Source: Paenibacillus ferrarius (lineage in GTDB: Bacteria > Bacillota > Bacilli > Paenibacillales > NBRC-103111). From it: 64,000 nt of DNA. A model generated the notes under the pieces. The model had not been told where the DNA came from. It did no database searches and was given only the letters and a program-made list of their open reading frames with translations. Positions within the stretch are counted from its first letter, which is position 1; every line of letters starts with the position of its first letter. Position numbers and translations under genes: made by a program. This document shows, piece after piece, positions 35,334 through 44,884 of the stretch. The stretch lies in NCBI RefSeq assembly GCF_002027705.1, contig NZ_MBTG01000066.1, positions 62,001-126,000 on the forward strand, read 5' to 3'.

Positions 35334-36332
35334 ATGAAAAAGCTCATCTTAATTGCAATTATTTCCAGTAGTTTTCTCACTTTATCTTTCTCCTTGTACT
35401 ATATGTTCACGATATATCAAAGCGATTTGGGCATTGCAAGCAGGGCAGAGCCGATGCTGAGTGAGCATGCGGAGCGAATTGTTATTATTTCTCAAGAGCA
35501 AGGCAGCTTCATGATGAATGAAATTCAGAAAGGCGCGCGTACAGCGGCAGATGCGCATCAGATCAAAATTGATTTCTGGGGGGTATATCGCTCGAATTTA
35601 GATGAGTTGATTAAGCAAATTGATATTGCAATCGCTTCCAAAGCGAGCGGGATTATTGTAGAAGGTGTTGATCATCCCGAGTTCGATCGCATGGTGAAGA
35701 AAGCGACAGCCAAAGGGATCCCGGTCATAACGATTAATTCCGACGCGCCTGACAGCTTGCGCAAATCCTATGTTGGATCGGACCATTATCAAGAAGGCAT
35801 CATTATGGGGGAATATATCGCAACTCAGCTGAACGGTCGCGGAACTGTTGGTGTCGTCAAAAGCATGACATCTCCAGGTACGGATGAGTTAAGGTTAAAA
35901 GGGCTTGGTGAAATATTTGGCAAATATCCGGGGATTAAACTCGTTTTCGCTTCGGCCGATAATGAAACGCTGCAGCCGAAAATACAAACCAATGATATTT
36001 TGAATCATTATCCGAAAGTAGATGCGTTTATTAGTCTGCCAGCCGATTCAGGTGAGAGCATTGTTCAAGCAGCGAAATCACGTTCCCGGATGAAAGATTA
36101 CCCTATTTTCATTTTTGATGATTCTCCGCAAACGGTCATGTTGATTAATAATGGGCTTGTTCAAGCCGGCCTTTCGCAGCATTATGAGGAGATGGGCGAA
36201 ATGAGCGTTAATTTGATGAAACGGTGGCTGGATGCGATTCAGCTGCCACTGGATAATAGCTACTTCACGCCAATCAGTATCGTAACTTCAACTGGAGAAG
36301 AGGAGACAGCCTTTGAAAACCATTCGAAGTAA
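35334..36332 (+). CDS. Membrane-anchored sugar-binding sensor protein (XylFII-like)
   Basis: Extracellular ligand detector of the downstream kinase. 332 residues: an uncleaved-looking N-terminal membrane segment (about 3-24, no lipobox) then a RbsB/LacI-type periplasmic-binding fold (IDFWGVYRSNLDEL, ASGIIVEGVD, PVITINSDAPD, PIFIFDDSP). Genes in the order anchored binding protein, kinase, YesN-type regulator, sugar transporter match the XylFII-LytS-YesN xylose system of clostridia. ATG 35334 has GGTGGAG upstream; the ATG 24 bases earlier is less likely. Overlaps the kinase gene by 20 bases. Confidence 0.82.
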   Translation: MKKLILIAIISSSFLTLSFSLYYMFTIYQSDLGIASRAEPMLSEHAERIVIISQEQGSFMMNEIQKGARTAADAHQIKIDFWGVYRSNLDELIKQIDIAIASKASGIIVEGVDHPEFDRMVKKATAKGIPVITINSDAPDSLRKSYVGSDHYQEGIIMGEYIATQLNGRGTVGVVKSMTSPGTDELRLKGLGEIFGKYPGIKLVFASADNETLQPKIQTNDILNHYPKVDAFISLPADSGESIVQAAKSRSRMKDYPIFIFDDSPQTVMLINNGLVQAGLSQHYEEMGEMSVNLMKRWLDAIQLPLDNSYFTPISIVTSTGEEETAFENHSK

Positions 36333-37752
36333 AATGATGATGCTGTCGATCTTAATCTGGGTCATTATGGCTATTATTTGGATATCTATGAGCCTCTTTA
36401 ATCAGAAGACGGTGGAAAAGTACAACGAAATTCTTCAGCGCTATATGCAGATGAACGAAGCCTCGCAAATAAGCCGTCAAGCTTTAACCTCCTTGAATAA
36501 ATACCGTATTTCTCCTACGTTAGACAGCATGAATCAGTATGTTGAAGACAACAGCAGATTGCTGCGCACGAGGTCTGACATGAACTGGTTGCGAAATATG
36601 AACAACAGCATGCTGTTAGACAATCTTCAGAATATGCTGGAAAGTCAATCACAAGCGATGGATTTAGCGGTTCGTTTCCAAAAAGACAATGATGACGAAA
36701 ATGCCGCCAAAGAGTTCGATGAAGCAACGAACATGTCCAAATATATTTCGGAAACAACCTTAACGTTAATTAGCGGCGAGCAGAACACCTATGATGCATT
36801 TTATCGAAAAATTATTAAACGGAGTGAGGATATTAAAAAAATGGGCTTTTGGACGCTGGCCTTGGTTTCCTTGCTATTGCTGCTGTTTTCCTATCGATTC
36901 GTGAACAGTATGACTCAGCCATTATTAAAGCTTACACAATCTGCTCGTGAACTATCGCGAGGAAATTTCAAAAATCCGATCGAAATCAAGAACAATGATG
37001 AAATGACATTTCTGGCCATTACCCTGGATAGCATGAGAATGAAAATAGGCAATTTAATCGACGACATCCAGAGCAAAGCGCAGTTGGAATACGATCTTCA
37101 TAAACATAAGCTCATGTTGAAAGAAAGCGAGCTGAAAAGCTTGCAAAGTCAGATTAATCCGCATTTTCTTTTTAATACGCTAAATATGCTTTCCAAAGAA
37201 GCCTATCTGGCAGGCGCAGATAAAACCAGTGAATTAATTAGCTCTGTGGCCGGGATGCTTCGATATAATCTCCGCAAACTGGATAGCAAGGTGTCGCTTA
37301 AGGATGAATTGGAAGTTCTTGAAGAATATTTAACGATTCAAAAAGCAAGGTTTGGTGAGCGTTTGCGAGTTGTAAGAGAAATTGACGAAGAAGCGCTGTC
37401 TATTGAACTGCCCATTCTTATCCTGCAACCGCTAGCAGAGAATGCGTTTATTTATGCGATTGAACCTGCCGAAGAAGGCGGAACATTAACGATTCGCGTG
37501 AAAAATGAGGAGACTTGCGTCATTGTACAGGTGCAGGATACAGGTCAAGGCATGGATCAAGAACAATTGAATAGGCTATTATCAAATACGGAAAATTCAG
37601 CTTACAAAGGGCATTCCACCGGAATCGGTATTTGGAATGTCATTCATCGGCTTCAGCTGTTTTATGGAATTGAGGAAATTATGGATGTGGAATCCCAGTT
37701 AGGGATGGGCACATGTATGACATTGAAGCTGCCAAGGAGGCAAATGAAATGA
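36313..37752 (+). CDS. Sensor histidine kinase, LytS/YesM type
   Basis: Receives the signal from the anchored binding protein and phosphorylates the next gene's product. 479 residues: membrane segment (about 8-28), extracytoplasmic helical region of about 150 residues, second segment (about 178-197), HAMP (about 198-250), and the His_kinase domain with QINPHFLFN (phospho-His284) plus HATPase_c (ENAFIYAIEP, DTGQGM, GIGIWNV). TTG start inside the previous gene with GAAGAGGAG ahead; its stop overlaps the regulator's ATG (ATGA). Confidence 0.9.
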   Translation: MKTIRSKMMMLSILIWVIMAIIWISMSLFNQKTVEKYNEILQRYMQMNEASQISRQALTSLNKYRISPTLDSMNQYVEDNSRLLRTRSDMNWLRNMNNSMLLDNLQNMLESQSQAMDLAVRFQKDNDDENAAKEFDEATNMSKYISETTLTLISGEQNTYDAFYRKIIKRSEDIKKMGFWTLALVSLLLLLFSYRFVNSMTQPLLKLTQSARELSRGNFKNPIEIKNNDEMTFLAITLDSMRMKIGNLIDDIQSKAQLEYDLHKHKLMLKESELKSLQSQINPHFLFNTLNMLSKEAYLAGADKTSELISSVAGMLRYNLRKLDSKVSLKDELEVLEEYLTIQKARFGERLRVVREIDEEALSIELPILILQPLAENAFIYAIEPAEEGGTLTIRVKNEETCVIVQVQDTGQGMDQEQLNRLLSNTENSAYKGHSTGIGIWNVIHRLQLFYGIEEIMDVESQLGMGTCMTLKLPRRQMK

Positions 37753-39314
37753 TTCGGATGATGATCGTGGACGACGAACCTATTGAGCGTATCGCTCTTC
37801 ATAAAATTATGGCGGAGAGTTCCCTTGACATCGAGGTCGTAGGCGAAGCCTCTAATGGGAGGGAAGCAATCGAAGCTGCCGCTCGGCTTCAGCCTGATCT
37901 CATCACGATGGATATTAAAATGCCGGGCATTAATGGCCTGCAAGCTATTGAAAAAATTAGAGAAGCGAATGATAGTATTAAATTTATTATTGTAACCGCA
38001 TTCGATACCTTTGAATTTGCTCAACAGGCGATAAGACTGGGTGTTTATGATTACATGCTTAAACCAAGCAGGATATCGGTGGTGCTGGAAACCATAGGCA
38101 AAGTAGTGAATGAGATTAAAAATACCCAAATTGAGCGGCAGAAGCGAAGCTCGGAGAAGCATAGATTGCAAAAAATGATGCCGATGGTAGAAGCAGATAT
38201 CGTGGAGCAGTTATTATTTGACTACGTTCCATCTGCCTATCTTAGCGAAATGATGGATTTGTTAGGCTTTCCTTCGGTGAAAAGTGGCTTTGTTGTCAAT
38301 GTGCAATTCACGCATGCCATGGCGGGAGGAGGACAACCAGCAGAGCTGGAGGAACTGTATTCGAAACTCATACAGCAGATTCATGATTCATCCATTACAT
38401 GCTGGGTCGGTAAAATGTCTGGAAAACAAGTCCAACTGATTGTCTTTATGGATGGAGAGTTGTCCTATCGTGCTCAAGCAGTCGGCTTAGCGCGAAATTT
38501 GATTCAAGCTTTGAACCGGAGAAACGATTATCGTCTATTCATCGGTGTAGGAGGACAATGCCAAGATGTGAGGGAAATGCGTAGATCCTATCACGAAGCG
38601 CTCCTAGCTTCAATCGACAGCTCATTGCCTGTTCATTATTGTTTATATGAGGATGTGCCGCATGCTGACAATCAAGTGGATAGAAGCCTAACGATTGAAT
38701 TGGAAAAAAATGTTCTTGATGAAGTTCGATGTGGAAAATGGGAATCGGCCGGTGAGCAAGTTGCCAAAATTATTGATGTATTCGAAGGTGTGGGTCAAAG
38801 GATCGATATGGCGCAGCAGCGAGTTTTTGAGTTGCTGGTTAATGTAACTAAACTGCTGCAGGAGATGGGCATTGACGTTAATAAACCTTATTTTCGTTAC
38901 CAAACGACTAGCTATACGCAATTGAAAGCAGAGACCCGCTACCTGATTCATCAGTTAGTGGAAGTAAGAGAAGCAGAATCAGATCTGCTTCAAACCATGA
39001 AGCAGTATATTCGAAAATATGCGCATGAGGATCTTTCATTGGAAAGAATCGCGGCTATCGTGAATCGAAATCCTTTTTATGTGAGCAAGCTCTTTAAAGA
39101 GCATTTTGGGATGAACTATATCGATTATTTAACGGAATATCGTATCGAAATGGCCAAACAATTAATGCAGGAATCAGATAAAAGTCTGAAGGAAATCACG
39201 TTCGAAGTAGGGTACCATGATCCGAATTATTTTAGCAGAGTGTTTAAGAAGCTTGTAGGCCATTCACCGACAGATTATCGTAAAATGCTCATTCGGCCCA
39301 CGATCAAAAAGTGA
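37749..39314 (+). CDS. Response regulator, YesN type (REC + AraC HTH)
   Basis: Transcription activator of 521 residues, likely for the transporter genes downstream. REC domain with acidic pair VDDEP, phospho-acceptor Asp55 (TMDIKMPG) and LKP lysine; a middle region of about 280 residues; C-terminal AraC double HTH (LERIAAIVNRNPFYVSKLFKE, LKEITFEVGYHDPNYFSRV-type). ATG 37749 is preferred over 37713 because AGGAGG lies 9 bases upstream and the 4-base overlap with the kinase stop is typical. Confidence 0.92.
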   Translation: MIRMMIVDDEPIERIALHKIMAESSLDIEVVGEASNGREAIEAAARLQPDLITMDIKMPGINGLQAIEKIREANDSIKFIIVTAFDTFEFAQQAIRLGVYDYMLKPSRISVVLETIGKVVNEIKNTQIERQKRSSEKHRLQKMMPMVEADIVEQLLFDYVPSAYLSEMMDLLGFPSVKSGFVVNVQFTHAMAGGGQPAELEELYSKLIQQIHDSSITCWVGKMSGKQVQLIVFMDGELSYRAQAVGLARNLIQALNRRNDYRLFIGVGGQCQDVREMRRSYHEALLASIDSSLPVHYCLYEDVPHADNQVDRSLTIELEKNVLDEVRCGKWESAGEQVAKIIDVFEGVGQRIDMAQQRVFELLVNVTKLLQEMGIDVNKPYFRYQTTSYTQLKAETRYLIHQLVEVREAESDLLQTMKQYIRKYAHEDLSLERIAAIVNRNPFYVSKLFKEHFGMNYIDYLTEYRIEMAKQLMQESDKSLKEITFEVGYHDPNYFSRVFKKLVGHSPTDYRKMLIRPTIKK

Positions 39315-39334
39315 TGAGAAGAAGGCGGCAGACA

Positions 39335-40435
39335 ATGGATAAACGGTATATATTGAGCGGAATTGCAGGTGTTGTGGCTGTCTTGGCGTTTTCTTTTTCC
39401 TCCTGTTCGATGACCTTATCAAGTCATAAATCAAGTGAAATTTCGAAGCAGCAAGCAGACAGCCCATCAATCGATAATGAAAAATGGAAAAAGAAGAAGG
39501 TGGTTATCGGGTTATCCATCGATACGCTTTTGGAAGAACGCTGGCAGAAGGACAGAGATTTGTTCAAAGCTGCTGTTGAGAAGCTTGGCGCACAAATTGA
39601 AGTTCAAGCAGCGAATGGAGACGATGCCAAACAGCTTTCGCAAGCGGAGAACTTAATTTCACAAGGCGTAGACGTGCTTGTTGTTGTACCCCATAATGCG
39701 GAGATTTCATCGGCCATTGTAGAAAAAGCCCATAAAGCAGGCATTAAAGTCATCTCCTATGACCGTTTGATCGTCAATTCGGATGTTGATTTATATGTGT
39801 CTTTCGATAATGAGAAAGCCGGCGAGCTGCAAGCGAAAGCCATCACATCGAAGGTGCCCAGAGGGAATTATGTCCTCATTGAAGGCGCCGACACAGACAA
39901 CAACGCCCATATGTTCAAAGCAGGGCAGATGAATATTCTGAAGCCATTCGTAGAGAACGGAGATATCACAATCGTTTTTGACCAGTCTACGAAAGAATGG
40001 AAGCCTGCAAACGCGTTGGCGAACATGGAGCTGGCCTTGGCGGCTAATCACAATAACATTCAGGCCGTAGTTGCTGCGAATGACGCAACGGCAGGCGGCG
40101 TTATTCAAGCTTTGGTTGCCCAGCATTTGGCTGGTCAAATTCCCGTTTCGGGACAAGATGCAGAGCTTGCAGCCGCTCAGCGAATTGTTGAAGGCACACA
40201 AACGATGACGGTGTACAAACCGATCAAAAAGCTTGCTGAAACGGCTGCTGAGCTGGCTGTGCGAATGGCAAAAGGCGAAAATGTCCACGCAGATAAAAAA
40301 GTCAACAACAAAAAAAATGATGTTCCCTCGATACTTCTTGAACCGATTGCCGTCGATAAATTCAATATGGATGCAACCATCATTGCCGATGGGTTCCATA
40401 AGAAAGAGGACGTTTACAAGAATGTGAAGCCATGA
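39335..40435 (+). CDS. Sugar ABC transporter substrate-binding protein, XylF-like
   Basis: Pentose/hexose-binding protein of 366 residues, family of D-xylose-binding XylF. N-terminal signal with lipobox-like FSSC (weaker than consensus), then the two-lobe fold: LSIDTLLEERWQKDRDLF, GVDVLVVVPHN, KAGIKVISYDRLI, VAANDATAGG. ATG 39335 after AGAAGG; GTG 39311 overlaps the regulator stop and is an alternative. It sits with the sensor genes, before the transporter promoter region, so it may deliver ligand to the sensor or share the transporter with the next binding protein. Confidence 0.87.
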   Translation: MDKRYILSGIAGVVAVLAFSFSSCSMTLSSHKSSEISKQQADSPSIDNEKWKKKKVVIGLSIDTLLEERWQKDRDLFKAAVEKLGAQIEVQAANGDDAKQLSQAENLISQGVDVLVVVPHNAEISSAIVEKAHKAGIKVISYDRLIVNSDVDLYVSFDNEKAGELQAKAITSKVPRGNYVLIEGADTDNNAHMFKAGQMNILKPFVENGDITIVFDQSTKEWKPANALANMELALAANHNNIQAVVAANDATAGGVIQALVAQHLAGQIPVSGQDAELAAAQRIVEGTQTMTVYKPIKKLAETAAELAVRMAKGENVHADKKVNNKKNDVPSILLEPIAVDKFNMDATIIADGFHKKEDVYKNVKP

Positions 40436-40563
40436 TCCAAATAACAAAATAGTATAGCAAGCTATAAAAAAGTGCTAATTTAAAGCGGATACATGAGGTA
40501 AATCCAGTGATATACTCATTTTGTAATTGGCGCTAAGCTAAAACAAATGAGAGGGGTTTACGA

Positions 40564-41661
40564 ATGAAAAGTACTCTGAAAGCGATTTCACTCCTGTTGG
40601 TCATTATGATGTTTGCCGTTGTTGTTGCAGCCTGCGGCACAAGCAGCAAAGTCAGTGTGGGGATTGTCTTGCCTACGAAAGACGAGCCGAGATGGGTTCA
40701 AGATGAGCAGCGCTTCAAAGATGCATTAAACGGCACCAAGTACACAACTGAAATTTTGTTCAGCCAAGGATCTTCTGCCAAGGAAAAAGAAAACGTAGAT
40801 GCCTTGATCGCCAAAGGTATCAAAGTATTAATCATTTGTCCGCAAGATGGCGATGCAGCAGCGGCTTCGGTTGAAGCAGCCAAAAAAGCAGGCATCCAAG
40901 TCATCTCCTATGACCGTTTGATCACTAACACGGATGCGGTTAACTATTATGTCACTTTCGACAGCGTTGCCGTAGGCAAAGCACAAGCGAAGTATCTAGT
41001 TGATCATGCCAAAGGAAAAGGGCAGCCTTTGTACTTGTATGCGGGCGCTGCTTCTGATAACAATGCGTTCTTGTTCTTCCAAGGCGCTTGGTCGGTGCTT
41101 CAACCTAAGATTGCCGACGGCACTTTCAAAATTGCGAACTCCAGCGAAGCGGTTGGACTGCAAGCAACTGCTGAGTTGACACGTGATCAATTAAGCAAAA
41201 TCATTGGCCAAGTGACAACAAACTGGGATGCGAACGAAGCTAAAAATAAAGCGCAAACCCATTTGACAGCTGCTTCAGCTGATAAAAAAGGCGATGTCGC
41301 CATCTTAGCTCCTAATGACGGTACAGCTCGTTCGATCGCCGATGTTTTTGGGACAGATAAAGCCGTTACCAGCTTTGTAGTTACAGGGCAAGATGCTGAA
41401 AAAGCATCCGTTCAATACATTATCGACAGCAAGCAATCCATGACGGTATTCAAAGATGTGCGCACACTTGTCAAAGATGCGATGGGGATGGCGGTCTCTA
41501 TTCTCGATGGCAAGGCGCCTGAAACAACTGGATCCTACAAAAACGGCAAAATCGATGTGAAAGCGAAACAAACGAACGTCATCGTCGTTGAGAAAAGCAA
41601 CGTCAAATCAGCACTCATTGATTCTGGTTATTATCAAGCGAGCGATTTCAAAGGATTGTAA
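40564..41661 (+). CDS. Sugar ABC transporter substrate-binding lipoprotein, ChvE-like
   Basis: Main binding protein of the transporter encoded next. 365 residues; lipoprotein signal with VVAACG (Cys about 24), binding fold with PTKDEPRWVQD, KVLIICPQDGD, KAGIQVISYDRLI and VTGQDAEKASV, the pattern of multiple-sugar-binding ChvE. It is a paralogue of the XylF-like protein upstream. GAGAGGGG precedes the ATG; a TATACT (40511-40516) may be a -10, giving a promoter separate from the sensor genes and suited to YesN control. Confidence 0.9.
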   Translation: MKSTLKAISLLLVIMMFAVVVAACGTSSKVSVGIVLPTKDEPRWVQDEQRFKDALNGTKYTTEILFSQGSSAKEKENVDALIAKGIKVLIICPQDGDAAAASVEAAKKAGIQVISYDRLITNTDAVNYYVTFDSVAVGKAQAKYLVDHAKGKGQPLYLYAGAASDNNAFLFFQGAWSVLQPKIADGTFKIANSSEAVGLQATAELTRDQLSKIIGQVTTNWDANEAKNKAQTHLTAASADKKGDVAILAPNDGTARSIADVFGTDKAVTSFVVTGQDAEKASVQYIIDSKQSMTVFKDVRTLVKDAMGMAVSILDGKAPETTGSYKNGKIDVKAKQTNVIVVEKSNVKSALIDSGYYQASDFKGL

Positions 41662-41682
41662 CCGTATTCAGACATAGTTTGG

Positions 41683-41718
41683 AAGGAATAGTGATAGATC
41701 TATCTATCACTATTCCTT
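41683..41718 (+). terminator. Strong stem-loop between binding-protein and ATPase genes
   Basis: Perfect 15-bp stem aaggaatagtgatag / ctatcactattcctt with a 6-base loop, 22 bases after the stop, with almost no T tail. In sugar ABC operons such hairpins act as partial terminators and protect the upstream mRNA, so binding protein is made in excess over the membrane parts. Confidence 0.75.
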
Positions 41719-41751
41719 TATTCCACGAGATATTTGGGTAAGGAGCGCTAT

Positions 41752-43278
41752 GTGGTTATGAGCATAAATATATTGGAAATGAATCATATATCCAAAGAAT
41801 TCGTAGGCGTAAAAGCGCTCACGGATGTCAGTTTTAAAGTCCAGACAGGCGAGATTCATTGTTTGATCGGTGAAAACGGCGCGGGTAAATCGACATTAAT
41901 GAAAGTGCTTAGCGGGGTATACCCTTATGGAACCTATGCGGGAGATATTGTATTTGAAGGCCAAATCCAGCATTTCTCGAAAATAAGCGACAGCGTGAAA
42001 GCAGGCATTGCAATCATTTATCAAGAATTAGCATTATTTCCTGATCTCACGGTATATGAGAATATTTTTGCAGGGAATGAAGTGAAAAAAGGCTTCCTTG
42101 TGGATTGGAATCAAACGATTAATCGCGCCAAAGACATGCTTGAAAAAGTAAAGCTTCAGGTGAATCCGGAAGTCCTGATCAAGGATTTGGGCGTAGGCAA
42201 ACAACAGCTTGTTGAAATTGCCAAGGCGTTGAGTAAACATGTGAAACTGCTTATTCTGGATGAGCCAACGGCTGCGCTGAACGAGAAAGAAAGCGAGAAT
42301 TTGTTGGAGCTGCTGAGGGAGCTTAAAAAGCAAGGAATTACAAGCATTATGATCTCCCATAAGCTGAAAGAAGTTATTTCTATAGCGGATAAAGTAACTG
42401 TACTGCGTGATGGCAGAACGATCTGTACGCTGGATGCCTCTAAAGACGAGATTTCCGAAAGCGTCATCATCAAGAGTATGGTTGGTCGTGAAATTGATGA
42501 TATTTACCCCAAAAGAATGAATAAGCAATTCGGTGGTACAGTCCTCGAAACGCGCAACTGGACGGCTTATGATCCCGAACTGGGCCGAGAAGTAGTCAAA
42601 GATGTTCATATCCATGTCAAAAAAGGCGAAATTGTCGGTATCGCAGGCTTGATGGGTTCTGGACGAACAGAACTGGCGCAGAGTATTTTCGGTAATCCCA
42701 AATCGTATAGATTAAAAGGCGAGCTAGCTGTAGACGGTGTGAAAAAAGTATTTAAACATCCCAAAGATGCGATCCAAGCAGGAATCGCTTATGTCACAGA
42801 AGATCGTAAAGGTGACGGCTTGTTTTTGATTCAAGATATTAAACAAAATATTTCAGCAGCCAATCTGCCTTCAATATCAGCACAAGGGGTCATCAACAAT
42901 AATGAAGAAGTGAAAATTTCCAATCATTACAAACAATCGTTAAACATTAAAGCCCCTTCGGTTGAGCAGCTTGTCGGTAATTTAAGCGGAGGCAATCAGC
43001 AGAAAGTATCGCTTGGGAAGTGGTTGTTTGTGAACCCAACCTTGCTTATCTTGGATGAACCAACTCGCGGTATTGACGTGGGCGCCAAATTTGAAATTTA
43101 CACGATTATGAATAAGCTGATTGGCGAAGGCATGAGCATCATCATGATCTCTTCTGAGCTGACGGAAGTCTTAGGCATGAGTGATCGGGTATATGTAATG
43201 GCTGAAGGGAAAATAACGGGCGAACTATCCAGTAATGAAGCAGATCAAGAAACCATAATGAAGCTTGCAACGCAATAG
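41752..43278 (+). CDS. Sugar ABC transporter ATP-binding protein, double cassette (GguA/XylG-like)
   Basis: Energises uptake of the sugar. About 508 residues with two ATPase cassettes. The first is complete (GENGAGKST, signature GVGKQQLVEIAKAL, LLILDEPTAAL); the second is of the usual altered type, with GLMGSGRTEL as P-loop, and NLSGGNQQKVSLGKW and LLILDEPTRGID. IYQELALFPDLTVYENIFAG favours the multiple-monosaccharide (ChvE-GguAB) branch. GTG 41752 lies 6 bases after AAGGAG; ATG 41758 is an equally readable start. Confidence 0.9.
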   Translation: MVMSINILEMNHISKEFVGVKALTDVSFKVQTGEIHCLIGENGAGKSTLMKVLSGVYPYGTYAGDIVFEGQIQHFSKISDSVKAGIAIIYQELALFPDLTVYENIFAGNEVKKGFLVDWNQTINRAKDMLEKVKLQVNPEVLIKDLGVGKQQLVEIAKALSKHVKLLILDEPTAALNEKESENLLELLRELKKQGITSIMISHKLKEVISIADKVTVLRDGRTICTLDASKDEISESVIIKSMVGREIDDIYPKRMNKQFGGTVLETRNWTAYDPELGREVVKDVHIHVKKGEIVGIAGLMGSGRTELAQSIFGNPKSYRLKGELAVDGVKKVFKHPKDAIQAGIAYVTEDRKGDGLFLIQDIKQNISAANLPSISAQGVINNNEEVKISNHYKQSLNIKAPSVEQLVGNLSGGNQQKVSLGKWLFVNPTLLILDEPTRGIDVGAKFEIYTIMNKLIGEGMSIIMISSELTEVLGMSDRVYVMAEGKITGELSSNEADQETIMKLATQ

Positions 43279-43289
43279 GAGGAAGTCAG

Positions 43290-44465
43290 GTGCAATTCTA
43301 CAATGAAGCGAAATCGTTAATTAAAGTAAATATTCGGGATTATGGGATGTACATTGCCTTGTTTATCATCATGCTGACTTTCTCGATCATGACAGACGGT
43401 CTGTTCATGTCGTCACGTAACATTAGCAACTTGATTGATGCTACAGGGTATATTGCCGTGTTGGCAGTAGGAATGACGCTGGTCATTGTAATTAGGCATA
43501 TTGATTTATCGGTTGGTTTTGCCGCTGGATTTCTGGGTGCCATTACAGCTGTCCTCCTGACACAGGCCGGGGTTCCGTTCTATATCACCATTCCAATCAT
43601 TTTGGTACTTGGTATTGTTGTTGGTTTATTTAATGGTCTATTGGTTGCACAATTCGGAATTCCTTCCTTTGTTGCTTCCTTGGCGGGAATGCTCATATTC
43701 AGGGGAGCCTTGCTGCGAGTCACTGAAAAGACGGGAACCATCATTATCAAAGACGATCATTTCAACGCCATCGGTAATGGTTTCATTCCATCGATTGCCA
43801 AAGTGAACGGCTTGAACTTGCTTTCCTTAATTTTAGGCGCCATCTTGATTGTCATTTATGTGTATAGTGAATTATCCAAACGTTCGAGCAAACTGAAATA
43901 CAATTTTGAAGTGGTATCCAAGAGTATTTTTGTCGTAAAAGTGGTTTTCGTTTCAGCTATCATTGCCTATATCACGTGGATTCTCGCAGGTTACAACGGA
44001 TTCTCCTGGACGGTTATTATTGTGCTGCTCGTCGTGGTGATCTATCACTTTTTGACGACTTCAACTGTACTGGGAAGGCATATTTACGCAGTAGGAAGCA
44101 ATCCGGAAGCTGCGAATCTAAGCGGGATCAGTGTTAAGAAGATAACTTACATTGTATTCGGTTCCATGGGGATGCTTTCGGCATTATCCGGTATCCTCTT
44201 CACATCTCGCCTACAGTCGGCGACTACGACGGCAGGCACGTTGTTTGAACTCGACGCGATTGCGGCTGCTTATGTAGGTGGTGTTTCTGCTGCCGGCGGA
44301 GTAGGCAAAGTGACGGGTTCCATTATTGGCGCAATTGTCATGGCATCGCTGTCCAGTGGCATGAATTTAATGGGGATCGGGATTTCCTATCAATATATGA
44401 TTCGCGGTGCTGTGTTAGCTGCCGCTGTTATTTTCGATGTGGTGACTCGGAAGAAAAGGGCTTAG
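43290..44465 (+). CDS. Sugar ABC transporter permease (GguB/XylH-like)
   Basis: Membrane channel of the sugar transporter, 391 residues with about ten hydrophobic segments. The segment VGMTLVIVIRHIDLSVG and the late loop AIAAAYVGGVSAAGGVGKVTGSI (split here) are the family's coupling signatures. GTG start with AGGAGG; 11 bases after the ATPase stop. Ends the operon, followed by repeat copy B. Confidence 0.9.
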   Translation: MQFYNEAKSLIKVNIRDYGMYIALFIIMLTFSIMTDGLFMSSRNISNLIDATGYIAVLAVGMTLVIVIRHIDLSVGFAAGFLGAITAVLLTQAGVPFYITIPIILVLGIVVGLFNGLLVAQFGIPSFVASLAGMLIFRGALLRVTEKTGTIIIKDDHFNAIGNGFIPSIAKVNGLNLLSLILGAILIVIYVYSELSKRSSKLKYNFEVVSKSIFVVKVVFVSAIIAYITWILAGYNGFSWTVIIVLLVVVIYHFLTTSTVLGRHIYAVGSNPEAANLSGISVKKITYIVFGSMGMLSALSGILFTSRLQSATTTAGTLFELDAIAAAYVGGVSAAGGVGKVTGSIIGAIVMASLSSGMNLMGIGISYQYMIRGAVLAAAVIFDVVTRKKRA

Positions 44466-44884
44466 TGAATGTGGCTGTCCTATATGCCCAGTGTAAAAAA
44501 CTGCGGAAGTGCAGGAATTTTCAGGTGAATATGGTTGAAAAGTGGAGATACCTGCAATTGTGCAGGTATTTTCATTTTTTCCAGCCTTTAATCTAGAAAA
44601 AGCACTAAATGCCTGCACAAACGCAGGAATTTAGTGTTTGAGGCTATTTCAAGTGTGAAAAAGATGTATATTTGCAGGTTTTTAAAAAATAACTGGAGCT
44701 AAAGCATAGGATGGCTCATTTTTCATTGAATGGATAGGAATACTCTAAAATAAAGAATGCTACTCTTTCTTGGAATGCAGAAAACGGGTTTTAAAGCGAT
44801 GACCCTACTTAACTTTGCTCGAAAAGTCGGATCAATACGTATAATACCTGATATTCTTGAGGTAAGAGGAGGTGATAAGCAGAC
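44466..44884. other. Intergenic region with repeat copy B
   Basis: About 420 bases. Holds the four-unit repeat (44500-44683), whose second palindrome plus T-rich stretch (44549-44580) may also end the sugar operon, and the strong ribosome site of the decayed AraC gene (AGGAGGTGAT). Confidence 0.5.
44500..44683. repeat. Four-unit palindromic intergenic repeat, copy B
   Basis: Units actgcggaagtgcagg (44500), atacctgcaattgtgcaggt (44549), aatgcctgcacaaacgcagg (44609) and a worn fourth unit ending tttgcagg (about 44663). Core spacing is 51, 61, 51 bases, the same as copy A exactly 9600 bases upstream, although the sequence between units has diverged. Confidence 0.75.
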
